DNA of 64,000 nt, taken from Leptobacterium sp964389205 (lineage in GTDB: Bacteria; Bacteroidota; Bacteroidia; Flavobacteriales; Flavobacteriaceae). The stretch lies in assembly GCA_964389205.1 (NCBI GenBank), contig CAYMDH010000007.1, forward strand, positions 34,144 through 98,143, given 5' to 3'. Under the pieces are notes generated by a model, which was not told the origin of the DNA, did no database searches, and worked only from the letters and a program-made list of their open reading frames with translations. Of the stretch, positions 24,249 to 33,193 are shown piece after piece (the stretch's first letter is position 1; each line of letters opens with the position of its first letter). The position numbers were made by a program, and so were the translations under genes.

Positions 24249-25217
24249 TTATGCGTTTTGAGCCTTAAAATCTTTTAATTTTTCTATCAGTTGAGGAACT
24301 ACTTCAAAAGCATCTCCAACAACTCCGTAATCTGCAGCTTTAAAGAATGGTGCTTCAGCATCATTATTGATAACTACCTTTACTTTAGATGAGTTGATTC
24401 CAGCCAAATGTTGAATGGCACCTGAAATTCCTATAGCTATATATAGATTAGAAGCAACTGGTTTTCCTGTTTGCCCAACATGTTCTCCGTGAGGCCTCCA
24501 TCCAAGGTCGGAAACTGGTTTTGAACAAGCGGTTGCGGCTCCCAAAGTTGACGCTAACTCTTCAATCATCCCCCAATTTTCTGGTCCCTTTAACCCTCTA
24601 CCAGCAGAAACAACTATCTCTGCATCGGCAATAGTTACCGTGCCAGCTGCTTTATCTACAGCAGTTACTTTGGTAGAGAAATTAGTGTCATTTAACTCTG
24701 GTGCAAATGCTTCTTCAGTTGCAGCAGCACTAGTTTCTTTAATTCCAAAAGAATTCTTAGAAAGACCTATAAGTTTAATATCAGTACTTATTTCAGTGAT
24801 ATTAAATGCTTTATTTGTAAAGGCAGTTCTTTTCACTTGAAAAGGAGTAATACTTTCAGGTAGTGCAACTACATTAGATGCATATCCAGCATTTAAATTT
24901 ACAGCTAATAAAGGTGCTATAAATTTACTATCGGCACTTGAACTGATAATAACAGAAGTAGCGCTTTCTTTTTCAACAGCTTGTTTTATTGCATTAGCGT
25001 ACGCTTTTGCATTAAAATCTTTTAATTGATCATTATTAATGTTTAAAACTTTATCAACTCCATAAGAAGCCAGTTCATTTACGTTTTCAGCATTAATAGC
25101 TAATGCTGTTACAGAAGTACCAACTTTATTGGCTAACTCTCTGGCATAAGAAGCTACTTCAAATGCAGTTTTCTTAAATTTTCCGTTTTCAGATTCAGTA
25201 TATACTAAGACAGACAT
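24249..25217 (-). CDS. etfA: Electron transfer flavoprotein subunit alpha
   Basis: 322 residues. The C-terminal FAD-binding domain carries G-R-G-L-K-G-P-E-N-W near 205, then S-D-L-G-W-R-P-H-G-E-H-V-G-Q-T-G-K and A-I-G-I-S-G-A-I-Q-H-L-A-G, ending in the N-x-D-x-x-A-P-F-F family motif. With EtfB it takes electrons from acyl-CoA and other dehydrogenases and passes them to ETF-quinone oxidoreductase. It follows etfB by 25 bases, and a strong terminator closes the operon. Confidence 0.96.
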   Translation of the reverse strand: MSVLVYTESENGKFKKTAFEVASYARELANKVGTSVTALAINAENVNELASYGVDKVLNINNDQLKDFNAKAYANAIKQAVEKESATSVIISSSADSKFIAPLLAVNLNAGYASNVVALPESITPFQVKRTAFTNKAFNITEISTDIKLIGLSKNSFGIKETSAAATEEAFAPELNDTNFSTKVTAVDKAAGTVTIADAEIVVSAGRGLKGPENWGMIEELASTLGAATACSKPVSDLGWRPHGEHVGQTGKPVASNLYIAIGISGAIQHLAGINSSKVKVVINNDAEAPFFKAADYGVVGDAFEVVPQLIEKLKDFKAQNA

Positions 25218-25242
25218 TGTTTACTTTTTTTAGTTCAATTTT

Positions 25243-25989
25243 TTAGATGACTTTAGCTTCTTTGTGAAGTAATTCAATAAGTTCATCTAGATTATCTGGA
25301 GAAACTAACTTTACAGCTCCTTTAGGTACTGGTTTCTCAAATTTAACAGCAGTAGTTTCTGCAGTAGCATCTGTAGCATCTATAACGGTAAGTTTCTTTT
25401 TTCTTGCCATCATGATACCTCTCATATTTGGTATTCTAAGGTCACTCTCTTCTACCAATCCTTTTTGTCCTCCAACAACAGCTGGTAATGAAGTTTCTAT
25501 TGTTTCTTTTCCTCCGTCAATTTCTCTAGCGGCAGTAATATTATTACCATCTACCTCAAGACTGATGCACGTATTTATAAAATTAGCATCTATTAGCGCT
25601 GCTAACATACCAGGTACCATACCTCCGTTGTAGTCAATAGATTCTCTACCTGCAATTATCAGGTCGTAATTTCCTTCTTTTGCAACTGCAGCTAATTGTT
25701 TTGCTACATAAGCTCCATCTGTAGCTTCGGTATTTACACGTATAGCTTCATCTGCTCCAATAGCTAATGCTTTTCTCAGTGTAGGTTCTGTTTCTGCCCC
25801 TCCAACATTTACAACTGTTACGCTAGCCCCTTGCTTTTCTTTAAACCACATAGCTCTAGTTAAGCCAAATTCATCATTTGGATTAATTACAAATTGCACA
25901 CCATTAGTGTCAAATTTGGTATCTCCATCTGTGAAGTTGATTTTAGAGGTAGTGTCCGGAACATGGCTTATACACACTAATATTTTCAT
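25243..25989 (-). CDS. etfB: Electron transfer flavoprotein subunit beta
   Basis: 248 residues with the EtfB opening K-I-L-V-C-I-S-H-V-P-D-T, N-P-N-D-E-F-G-L near 36, the A-G-R-E-S-I-D-Y-N-G-G-M-V-P loop near 118 and the family segment L-P-A-V-V-G-G-Q-K-G-L-V-E near 168. It is the AMP-binding partner of EtfA. It is the first gene of etfBA; a 26-bp palindrome lies 61 bases upstream and may be an operator. Confidence 0.96.
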   Translation of the reverse strand: MKILVCISHVPDTTSKINFTDGDTKFDTNGVQFVINPNDEFGLTRAMWFKEKQGASVTVVNVGGAETEPTLRKALAIGADEAIRVNTEATDGAYVAKQLAAVAKEGNYDLIIAGRESIDYNGGMVPGMLAALIDANFINTCISLEVDGNNITAAREIDGGKETIETSLPAVVGGQKGLVEESDLRIPNMRGIMMARKKKLTVIDATDATAETTAVKFEKPVPKGAVKLVSPDNLDELIELLHKEAKVI

Positions 25990-26049
25990 TTTATGATCTT
26001 TTATTTTTGTTTGAGTATTATGTCGGCGAAGATACAGATAATTTACAAA

Positions 26050-26075
26050 AAAATACTATGCATGCATAGTATTTT
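26050..26075. promoter_or_regulatory. 26-bp perfect palindrome upstream of etfB
   Basis: Self-complementary over 26 bases with centre GCATGC (inner part ACTATGCATGCATAGT). There is no loop and no following T run, so it resembles a dimeric repressor site rather than a terminator. It lies 61 bases before the etfB ATG and 242 before pdhB. A -7-like sequence TATCTTCG lies between it and etfB on the - strand, so a bound protein could control etfBA. The 327-base etfB-pdhB gap holds otherwise only the pdhB promoter. Confidence 0.5.
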
Positions 26076-26262
26076 ATTTTTGATTTACAATAAATAACGC
26101 AATATTGATAACTTAAATATATGATTTCAATTATTTATTAAGAGAAATTATATTCAAAATAGAATAGTGTAGATGTAAAATGATATTGTTCATGAAAAGA
26201 AGATTTTTTATTTTTGGAATGTGTTTCCTAAAAGCATCAATGAATTGTTAGAATTTAATTAT

Positions 26263-26270
26263 TACTTTTG
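26263..26270 (+). promoter_or_regulatory. -7 box of pdhB (TACTTTTG)
   Basis: TACTTTTG matches TAnnTTTG, 46 bases before the pdhB ATG. A TTG at 26245-26247 is a possible -33 element, but its spacing (15 bases) is short. Confidence 0.5.
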
Positions 26271-26316
26271 CTTTTTGACTATAGAAAATAACTAATTGTT
26301 GATATAAAATATTTAC

Positions 26317-27294
26317 ATGAAAACATTACAATTCAGGCAGGCTATTGCAGAAGCAATGAGTGAAGAAATGAGAAATGATGAATCCATTTATTTGATGGGT
26401 GAAGAAGTTGCTGAATATAATGGTGCATATAAAACTTCAAAGGGTATGTTGGATGAGTTTGGAGCTAAGAGAGTAATTGATACTCCTATTTCTGAATTAG
26501 GTTTTGCTGGAATTGGAGTAGGATCAGCAATGAATGGAAATAGACCTATTATAGAGTTTATGACTTTTAACTTCGCTTTAGTAGGTATTGATCAAATTAT
26601 AAACAACGCAGCAAAGATGCGTCAAATGTCAGGAGGTCAATTAAATATTCCAATTGTATTTAGGGGGCCAACAGCTTCTGCAGGTCAATTAGGAGCTACA
26701 CATTCGCAAGCTTTTGAAAGTTGGTATGCCAACTGTCCAGGATTAAAAGTAGTAGTGCCTTCAAATCCTAACGATGCGAAAGGGTTATTGAAAGCAGCCA
26801 TTAGAGATGATGATCCTGTAATTTTTATGGAATCTGAACAAATGTATGGAGATAAAGGAGAAGTTCCAGAAGGAGAGTATACGATACCATTGGGAATAGC
26901 AGCTATTAAAAGAGAAGGAAATGATGTTACTATTGTTTCATTTGGTAAGATAATAAAAGAAGCCTATAAGGCAGCAGATGCATTAGAGAAAGAAGGTGTT
27001 CATTGTGAGATTATAGATTTGAGAACGATTCGCCCTATGGACTATAATGCAATTATAACATCGGTTAAAAAAACTAATAGATTGGTTATTCTTGAAGAAG
27101 CATGGCCATTTGGAAACATATCTACTGAAATTACGTATCAAGTACAATCTCAAGCATTTGATTATTTAGATGCTCCAATTGTAAAAATAAATACAGCAGA
27201 TACACCAACACCATATTCACCTGTTTTACTGGAAGAATGGTTGCCAAACCACGAAGATGTCATAAAGGCAGTTAAGAAGGTTTTATATAAATAA
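26317..27294 (+). CDS. pdhB: Pyruvate dehydrogenase E1 component, beta subunit
   Basis: 325 residues, the usual length. It contains the Pyr domain with E-E-V-A-E-Y-N-G-A-Y-K near 30, the thiamine-activating Glu region D-T-P-I-S-E-L-G-F-A-G-I-G-V-G near 66 and M-T-F-N-F-A near 88, plus the transketolase C-terminal domain (D-L-R-T-I-R-P-M-D near 244). With the alpha subunit, not in this window, it decarboxylates pyruvate for acetyl-CoA. It stands alone with its own promoter and terminator. Confidence 0.95.
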   Translation: MKTLQFRQAIAEAMSEEMRNDESIYLMGEEVAEYNGAYKTSKGMLDEFGAKRVIDTPISELGFAGIGVGSAMNGNRPIIEFMTFNFALVGIDQIINNAAKMRQMSGGQLNIPIVFRGPTASAGQLGATHSQAFESWYANCPGLKVVVPSNPNDAKGLLKAAIRDDDPVIFMESEQMYGDKGEVPEGEYTIPLGIAAIKREGNDVTIVSFGKIIKEAYKAADALEKEGVHCEIIDLRTIRPMDYNAIITSVKKTNRLVILEEAWPFGNISTEITYQVQSQAFDYLDAPIVKINTADTPTPYSPVLLEEWLPNHEDVIKAVKKVLYK

Positions 27295-27315
27295 AAAGTA
27301 CTCCTTAAATAATAT

Positions 27316-27350
27316 AAAAACTTCACTAATCAATTAGTGAAGTTTTTTGT
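27316..27350 (+). terminator. Intrinsic terminator after pdhB
   Basis: The stem AAAAACTTCACTA / TAGTGAAGTTTTT (arms in 27316-27329 and 27334-27348) is followed by T-rich sequence. Confidence 0.85.
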
Positions 27351-27468
27351 TTTTAAAAGTAATATCTGGCACGATTATTTCTGATCATAAAAGAGTGTTT
27401 TAAAAACAATAAATAATTTTTAACTGACATTTGGAAGTTATTTTTTTAGTAAAAACAAATTAAAATTG

Positions 27469-29964
27469 ATGAAAAAAATATTAGGAATACTCTTTTTTTC
27501 GCTGTGCAGTGTTTCGATGTGGTCGCAAACAAAAATTGGAGGGATCGTTGTAGATGAAGACAATAAACCAATACCTTTTGCTAATATTGTTTTTAAAAAC
27601 GCATCTGAAGGAACTATTACGAATGATAATGGTCGTTTTTACTATGAATCTCAGAATACATATACAACTATAATCGTTTCCTTTATAGGGTTTGTTACTC
27701 AAGAAATAGAACTTACAAAAAGAGTAAACTACGACCTTAAAATTATACTGGTAGAAGGGGAACAATTAGATGAGGTAATAGTTTACACTGGAAAACAATC
27801 AAAAAAGAATAATCCAGCTATAGATATTCTTAGAAAAATATGGGCAAAAAAACGAGAGAACGGAATAAATAAATTTAAGCAGTATGAATATGATAAGTAT
27901 GAAAAAATAGAATTTGATTTTAATACGATAGACAGTGCTATGATTAATAGCCGTTTATTTAAAGGATTGGAATTCGTTTTTGATGATTTAGATACTTCTA
28001 GGATTACCGGAAAAACATATTTACCAATATTTATTAATGAAGCCTTTTCTAAAATCTATGGAGATAATAAGCTCAATAAATTAAAAGAAGATCTAATAGG
28101 AAATAAAAACTCTGGTTTTGATACCAATCAAAGTATTATTGCTTTTGTACAAGATTTATATGCCGATTATAATATTTATGATAATTATTTAAAGTTTTTT
28201 GACAAAAGTTTTGTGAGCCCTCTTTCAAGAGGAGGTGTAGATGTTTATAATTACGTATTAGCCGATACTGCATTTATTGATAATAAATGGTGCTATAACA
28301 TTATTTATTATCCAAGACGTAAAAACGAATTAACTTTTAAAGGAGATTTCTGGGTAAATGACAGTACATATGCCATTAAGAAAATTAATATGGCAGCTAC
28401 AAAAAGTGCCAATATTAACTGGGTAAAAGAAATCTATATAGAGCAAGAGTTTGATGTGGAAAACGATTCTGTATTTCTTTTAAAAAGAGATTATTTTTTA
28501 AGTGACTTTAGTTTAAATAAAAAAGAAAAATCTAGAGGGATTTACGGTAAGAGAACAACGGTTTATGATAATTATAAATTTGATAAAGAGAAGCCGAGTA
28601 GTTTTTATGAGAAAAAAATAGATGTATATGATGAGCGCATCTTTAATCGAGATAGTATTTTTTGGAAAAAGAATAGACTGGAGACATTAAATAAAGATGA
28701 AGAAGGAATCTATAAATTAGTAGATACTTTATTGACAGTTCCAAAATTTAAACGATTGTTTAGTGTAGGTGAGGTGCTGGCAACTGGTTATTATGGATTT
28801 GATAAACTCAATTTAGATTTTGGACCTGTTTTTTCTACCACTGGTGCCAATGAAGCAGAAGGATTTAGAATACGTGTAGGAGGTCGTACTTTCTTTACTT
28901 CAAATGATTTATGGCGTTTTGAAGGATATACAGCTTATGGATTTAAAGATAAGAGATTTAAATATGGGATTTTAGGAAAATGGTTGGTAGACCGTAGAAA
29001 TAGAATTATTTTATCGGCTGGAAATAGAAGAGATATAGAACAAATAGGAGTGAGCTTAACAGCAACTAATGATGTGTTGGGTAGGAGTTTTGCGTCATCT
29101 GCTTTATTTACAACGAGTGCAAATAATACCTTAACCAATATTAATTTAACAACGACTTCTATAGAGTTTGAGCCTTTTAAGAATGTTATTTTTAGAACAG
29201 GGGCTTCCTATCGGACATTAAAATCTGCTCTTCCAGAAGAATTTAGTTTAGAATACTTAGATGAAGATTCACCTACGGGAGTATCTTCAGAAGTAAAACA
29301 ATTTCAAGTTAACCTTACTTTAGAGCTTACACCCAAAAGAAAAACGTTAGGTTACGGTGTAGAGAGAGTAAGCGTAAATGATGATTTCTCTAGGTTTTTG
29401 ATTAGTTATTCAGCAGGGCTCACAGGTTTTTTAGAAAGTGACTTTGAATTTCAAAAACTTCAGCTGTTTTATCGAAAACCAACCCAAGTAGGAGGATTGG
29501 GTAGATTGCTTACCACTGTTGAATTAGGAAAAACATTTGGAGAGGTCCCTTTGGCTTTATTAAGCCCTGTACCAGGAAACCAAACCTTCTTTTCTATTTT
29601 TAATACCTTTCCAAACTTAGATTTTTATGAGTTCGTAACAGATACCTATGCATCTGTACATTTTGAACATAATTTTGGAGGTCGTTTATTATCTCGAATT
29701 CCTTTACTTCGAGATCTAAACCTGAGAGAAATAGTAGGACTGAGAGGTATTTGGGGTGATTTATCTGATGAAAACATACTTTTAAGCTCTCCAACCAACA
29801 TACCTTTGCTGGCACCCAATGAGCAGATTTATTGGGAATATTCTTTTGGGATAGGAAATATCTTTAAAGTTTTTAGAATAGATTTTAATTTTAGGGGTAA
29901 TTATTTTGATATTCCAGATGCTCGTAGATTTAGTGTAACAGGTGCTTTTGGTTTTTTCTTCTAA
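27469..29964 (+). CDS. DUF5686 outer-membrane protein with CarboxypepD_reg-like N-terminus
   Basis: 831 residues from ATG 27469 (the TTG just before is not needed). A signal peptide (about 1-20, ending SMWSQ) precedes a carboxypeptidase-regulatory-like beta-sandwich (about 22-100; G-I-V-V-D-E-D-N-K-P-I-P-F-A-N-I). A long DUF5686 region follows, predicted to end in a membrane barrel (alternating aromatic strands, C-terminal G-A-F-G-F-F-F). The family is found almost only in Bacteroidota and its function is unknown. The gene stands alone. Confidence 0.85.
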   Translation: MKKILGILFFSLCSVSMWSQTKIGGIVVDEDNKPIPFANIVFKNASEGTITNDNGRFYYESQNTYTTIIVSFIGFVTQEIELTKRVNYDLKIILVEGEQLDEVIVYTGKQSKKNNPAIDILRKIWAKKRENGINKFKQYEYDKYEKIEFDFNTIDSAMINSRLFKGLEFVFDDLDTSRITGKTYLPIFINEAFSKIYGDNKLNKLKEDLIGNKNSGFDTNQSIIAFVQDLYADYNIYDNYLKFFDKSFVSPLSRGGVDVYNYVLADTAFIDNKWCYNIIYYPRRKNELTFKGDFWVNDSTYAIKKINMAATKSANINWVKEIYIEQEFDVENDSVFLLKRDYFLSDFSLNKKEKSRGIYGKRTTVYDNYKFDKEKPSSFYEKKIDVYDERIFNRDSIFWKKNRLETLNKDEEGIYKLVDTLLTVPKFKRLFSVGEVLATGYYGFDKLNLDFGPVFSTTGANEAEGFRIRVGGRTFFTSNDLWRFEGYTAYGFKDKRFKYGILGKWLVDRRNRIILSAGNRRDIEQIGVSLTATNDVLGRSFASSALFTTSANNTLTNINLTTTSIEFEPFKNVIFRTGASYRTLKSALPEEFSLEYLDEDSPTGVSSEVKQFQVNLTLELTPKRKTLGYGVERVSVNDDFSRFLISYSAGLTGFLESDFEFQKLQLFYRKPTQVGGLGRLLTTVELGKTFGEVPLALLSPVPGNQTFFSIFNTFPNLDFYEFVTDTYASVHFEHNFGGRLLSRIPLLRDLNLREIVGLRGIWGDLSDENILLSSPTNIPLLAPNEQIYWEYSFGIGNIFKVFRIDFNFRGNYFDIPDARRFSVTGAFGFFF

Positions 29965-29997
29965 AGTTTAGTTTACCTAAAGTTAATAGTATTATTG

Positions 29998-30028
29998 TTG
30001 CCCTTTTTATGTATCTTATGTACTTTTG
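29998..30028 (+). promoter_or_regulatory. Bacteroidota-type promoter of ppa
   Basis: TTG at 29998-30000 and TACTTTTG at 30021-30028, spaced 20 bases apart, fit the -33 TTG / -7 TAnnTTTG pattern of this phylum. The ppa ATG is 33 bases downstream. Confidence 0.65.
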
Positions 30029-30061
30029 CGGCCTTTAATTATAGTAATTGAGACAATAAAC

Positions 30062-30589
30062 ATGGGTGAAATAAAAAAGAATTCTTTCGATGTTCTTATT
30101 GAAATTCCTAAAGGAAGTCGAAATAAATACGAATACGATTTTGAATTAAAAAAAATTCGTTTTGATAGAATGTTATTTTCTTCAATGATGTACCCTGGTG
30201 ATTACGGATTCATACCAGAAACCTTAGCTTTAGATGGAGACCCTTTGGACGTCTTGGTTTTAGGTGCAGAACCAACATTCCCTATGTGTGTGATGGAAGT
30301 AAAGCCTATAGGCGTATTTCATATGGCAGATGAAAAAGGCCCTGATGAAAAATTAGTTTGTGTTCCTGTATCTGATCCTATTTGGAATAGCTATGGTGAT
30401 ATTATAGATTTAAACCCTCATAGAAAAAAAGAAATCACTCATTTTTTTCAGGTATATAAAGATTTAGAAAAAAAGAAAGTAGATGTTGGAGGCTGGGGTA
30501 ATGCAGATGAGGCATATGATATATTGCAAAAATGTATCGCTCGATACAAAGATAGTGATCATAAAATAAAAGGGAATTTTACAATCTAA
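30062..30589 (+). CDS. ppa: Inorganic pyrophosphatase (soluble, family I)
   Basis: 175 residues from ATG 30062; the longer frame starting at a TTG (30026) lies inside the promoter. Family I motifs are E-I-P-K-G-S-R-N-K-Y-E near 15, M-Y-P-G-D-Y-G-F-I-P-E near 44 and the metal-binding D-G-D-P-L-D-V-L-V near 61. It hydrolyses cytoplasmic PPi. A membrane pyrophosphatase gene follows, and both have a TACTTTTG box, so the cell can either dissipate PPi or use it for ion pumping. Confidence 0.96.
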   Translation: MGEIKKNSFDVLIEIPKGSRNKYEYDFELKKIRFDRMLFSSMMYPGDYGFIPETLALDGDPLDVLVLGAEPTFPMCVMEVKPIGVFHMADEKGPDEKLVCVPVSDPIWNSYGDIIDLNPHRKKEITHFFQVYKDLEKKKVDVGGWGNADEAYDILQKCIARYKDSDHKIKGNFTI

Positions 30590-30658
30590 TTAATCTTACC
30601 TCTTAAAAGGGCGTTTAGTTGTAAGAAATAAAGGTTTTTTAATTAATATTCATTTTAC

Positions 30659-30666
30659 TACTTTTG
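30659..30666 (+). promoter_or_regulatory. -7 box of hppA (TACTTTTG)
   Basis: TACTTTTG followed by CGCC, 33 bases before the start codon, the same box and distance as at ppa. No clear -33 TTG is at the right spacing. Confidence 0.5.
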
Positions 30667-30699
30667 CGCCCTAGTAAATAATTAATCGAAATACATACT

Positions 30700-33006
30700 A
30701 TGGAATCAATAATGATTTATATGCCAATTATATTGGCGGCTTTAGGTTTAATCTATATGCTTATAAAGAGGTCTTGGGTGATGAAACAAGATGCTGGAGA
30801 TGGAAAAATGAAGGAAATTTCAGATTATATCTATGAAGGAGCCTTAGCTTTTTTAAATGCGGAATATAGACTTTTAGCTATTTTTGTTGTTATTGTAAGT
30901 ATTTTACTTGCTATCGTTTCTTTTGTAGTTCCAACAACACATTGGTTGATAGTAGTCGCTTTTATTTTTGGAGCTGTATTTTCTGCCTATGCTGGAAATA
31001 TAGGGATGAAAATAGCTACGAAAACAAATGTGAGAACTACGCAGGCTGCACGTACAAGTTTGCCAAACGCACTTAAGATCTCTTTTGGAGGTGGTACTGT
31101 AATGGGATTAGGAGTTGCAGGTTTAGCTGTTTTAGGACTTACGGCATTTTTTATTATTTTCTATAATTTCTTTATGGGAGGTGAATGGGTTTCAACTGAA
31201 AAAATGACTATTGTATTAGAAACATTAGCTGGATTTTCATTAGGTGCAGAGTCTATTGCGTTGTTTGCTAGAGTTGGGGGTGGTATTTATACAAAAGCCG
31301 CTGATGTTGGAGCAGATTTAGTAGGAAAGGTAGAAGCAGGTATTCCAGAAGATGATCCTCGTAATCCAGCTACTATTGCAGATAACGTTGGTGATAATGT
31401 TGGAGATGTAGCAGGAATGGGAGCTGACTTATTTGGATCCTATGTGGCAACTGTATTAGCAGCAATGGTATTAGGGAATTATGTGATAAAAGATATGGGA
31501 GGTGCTATTTCTGATGCTTTTGGAGGTATTGGCCCTATTTTATTACCTATGTCTATTGCAGGTGTAGGGATTATTATTTCTGTAATAGGAACTATGTTGG
31601 TTAAGATCCAAAATAATGATGCCAAAGAATCAAAAGTAATGGGAGCCTTAAATAAAGGAAACATTACTTCTATTATATTAGTTGCTATTTCTTGTTATGT
31701 ATTATGCACATGGATGTTACCAGAAACAATGAAAATGGAGTTTTTTGGAGAAGGATTACAAGAAATATCATCAATGCGTGTTTTTTATGCTACACTTGTT
31801 GGATTAATTGTTGGTGGAGTAATTTCATCTGTAACAGAATACTATACAGGCTTAGGTAAAAAACCAATTTTGCAAATTGTTCAAAAATCAAGTACAGGAG
31901 CAGGAACAAATATAATTGCAGGTTTAGCTACAGGGATGATTTCAACCTTCCCATCAGTTTTATTATTTGCTGGTGCAATATGGGCGTCATATGCATTTGC
32001 TGGATTTTATGGAGTTGCGTTGGCAGCTTCAGCAATGATGGCAACAACGGCTATGCAATTAGCAATTGATGCATTTGGACCTATTTCAGATAATGCAGGA
32101 GGTATAGCAGAAATGAGCGAACAAGAACCAATAGTAAGAGAGCGTACAGATATTTTAGATTCTGTTGGAAATACAACAGCAGCTACAGGAAAAGGATTTG
32201 CTATTGCTTCTGCGGCATTAACTTCATTAGCATTATTTGCAGCCTATGTAACGTTTACGGGAATAGATGGTATCAACATTTTTAAGGCACCAGTATTAGC
32301 GATGTTATTTGTTGGAGGAATGGTACCTGTGGTATTTTCAGCTTTGGCTATGAATGCTGTTGGGAAAGCCGCTATGGAAATGGTGTACGAAGTGCGTAGA
32401 CAATTTAAAGATATTCCAGGAATAATGGAAGGTACTGGGAAACCAGAATATGACAAATGCGTTGCTATTTCTACTAAAGCTTCTTTAAAAGAAATGATGC
32501 TTCCAGGTTTATTGACAATAGGATTTCCATTAGTGATAGCGTTTGCACCTTTGGCCTTTGGAATGGATACTTTAGCGATAGCAGAAATGTTAGGAGGTTA
32601 TATGGCCGGTGTTACCGTAAGCGGTGTTCTTTGGGCAATCTTTCAAAATAATGCAGGAGGTGCTTGGGATAATGCTAAAAAATCATTTGAAGCAGGTGTT
32701 GAAATTAATGGGGAAATGACTTATAAAGGTTCTGAAGCGCATAAGGCAGCAGTGACTGGAGATACAGTTGGAGACCCATTTAAAGATACTTCAGGACCAT
32801 CAATGAATATCTTAATTAAACTTACATGTTTAATAGGTTTAGTAATTGCTCCAATATTAGGAGGACATACTGAAGAGGAAGGATATGCAGATACAAAAGA
32901 AGTGAAAACTGAAATACAAGAACAATTAAAATTAACTGAAAAAGAAGTAGTTGAAGGAAATTATGAATTAAAACAGGGTGTTGTTCAAGAGATTAAAGTT
33001 AAATAA
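30700..33006 (+). CDS. hppA: Membrane-bound ion-translocating pyrophosphatase
   Basis: 768 residues with about 16 membrane helices. The PPi site is complete: D-V-G-A-D-L-V-G-K-V-E, E-D-D-P-R-N-P-A and D-N-V-G-D-N-V-G-D near 205-240, and D-x-x-G-D-P-x-K-D-T-S-G-P near the end. The motif G-N-T-T-A-A-T-G has Ala and Gly where K+-independent enzymes have Lys and Thr, so this is a K+-dependent type. Whether it pumps H+, Na+ or both cannot be read with certainty. A Lys/Glu-rich tail of about 40 residues follows the last helix. It has its own promoter and a strong terminator. Confidence 0.95.
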   Translation: MESIMIYMPIILAALGLIYMLIKRSWVMKQDAGDGKMKEISDYIYEGALAFLNAEYRLLAIFVVIVSILLAIVSFVVPTTHWLIVVAFIFGAVFSAYAGNIGMKIATKTNVRTTQAARTSLPNALKISFGGGTVMGLGVAGLAVLGLTAFFIIFYNFFMGGEWVSTEKMTIVLETLAGFSLGAESIALFARVGGGIYTKAADVGADLVGKVEAGIPEDDPRNPATIADNVGDNVGDVAGMGADLFGSYVATVLAAMVLGNYVIKDMGGAISDAFGGIGPILLPMSIAGVGIIISVIGTMLVKIQNNDAKESKVMGALNKGNITSIILVAISCYVLCTWMLPETMKMEFFGEGLQEISSMRVFYATLVGLIVGGVISSVTEYYTGLGKKPILQIVQKSSTGAGTNIIAGLATGMISTFPSVLLFAGAIWASYAFAGFYGVALAASAMMATTAMQLAIDAFGPISDNAGGIAEMSEQEPIVRERTDILDSVGNTTAATGKGFAIASAALTSLALFAAYVTFTGIDGINIFKAPVLAMLFVGGMVPVVFSALAMNAVGKAAMEMVYEVRRQFKDIPGIMEGTGKPEYDKCVAISTKASLKEMMLPGLLTIGFPLVIAFAPLAFGMDTLAIAEMLGGYMAGVTVSGVLWAIFQNNAGGAWDNAKKSFEAGVEINGEMTYKGSEAHKAAVTGDTVGDPFKDTSGPSMNILIKLTCLIGLVIAPILGGHTEEEGYADTKEVKTEIQEQLKLTEKEVVEGNYELKQGVVQEIKVK

Positions 33007-33025
33007 TAGTACATATATTTAAAAT

Positions 33026-33058
33026 AAAAAAACCTGTAGCGCTACTACAGGTTTTTTT
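33026..33058 (+). terminator. Intrinsic terminator after hppA
   Basis: The stem AACCTGTAG / CTACAGGTT (33031-33039 with 33045-33053) is flanked by A5 and T7 runs that extend the pairing. Confidence 0.9.
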
Positions 33059-33193
33059 ATTTTATTTCAGATTTATAAGTTTTTATTTATTGTATTTAAG
33101 ATATTCTCTTTTTGATACTATACCATTGACATATTTTTTATATTTGTTATTTAATAATGAGGAGTTAATAATTTTACTCTCTAACCAATTTTT

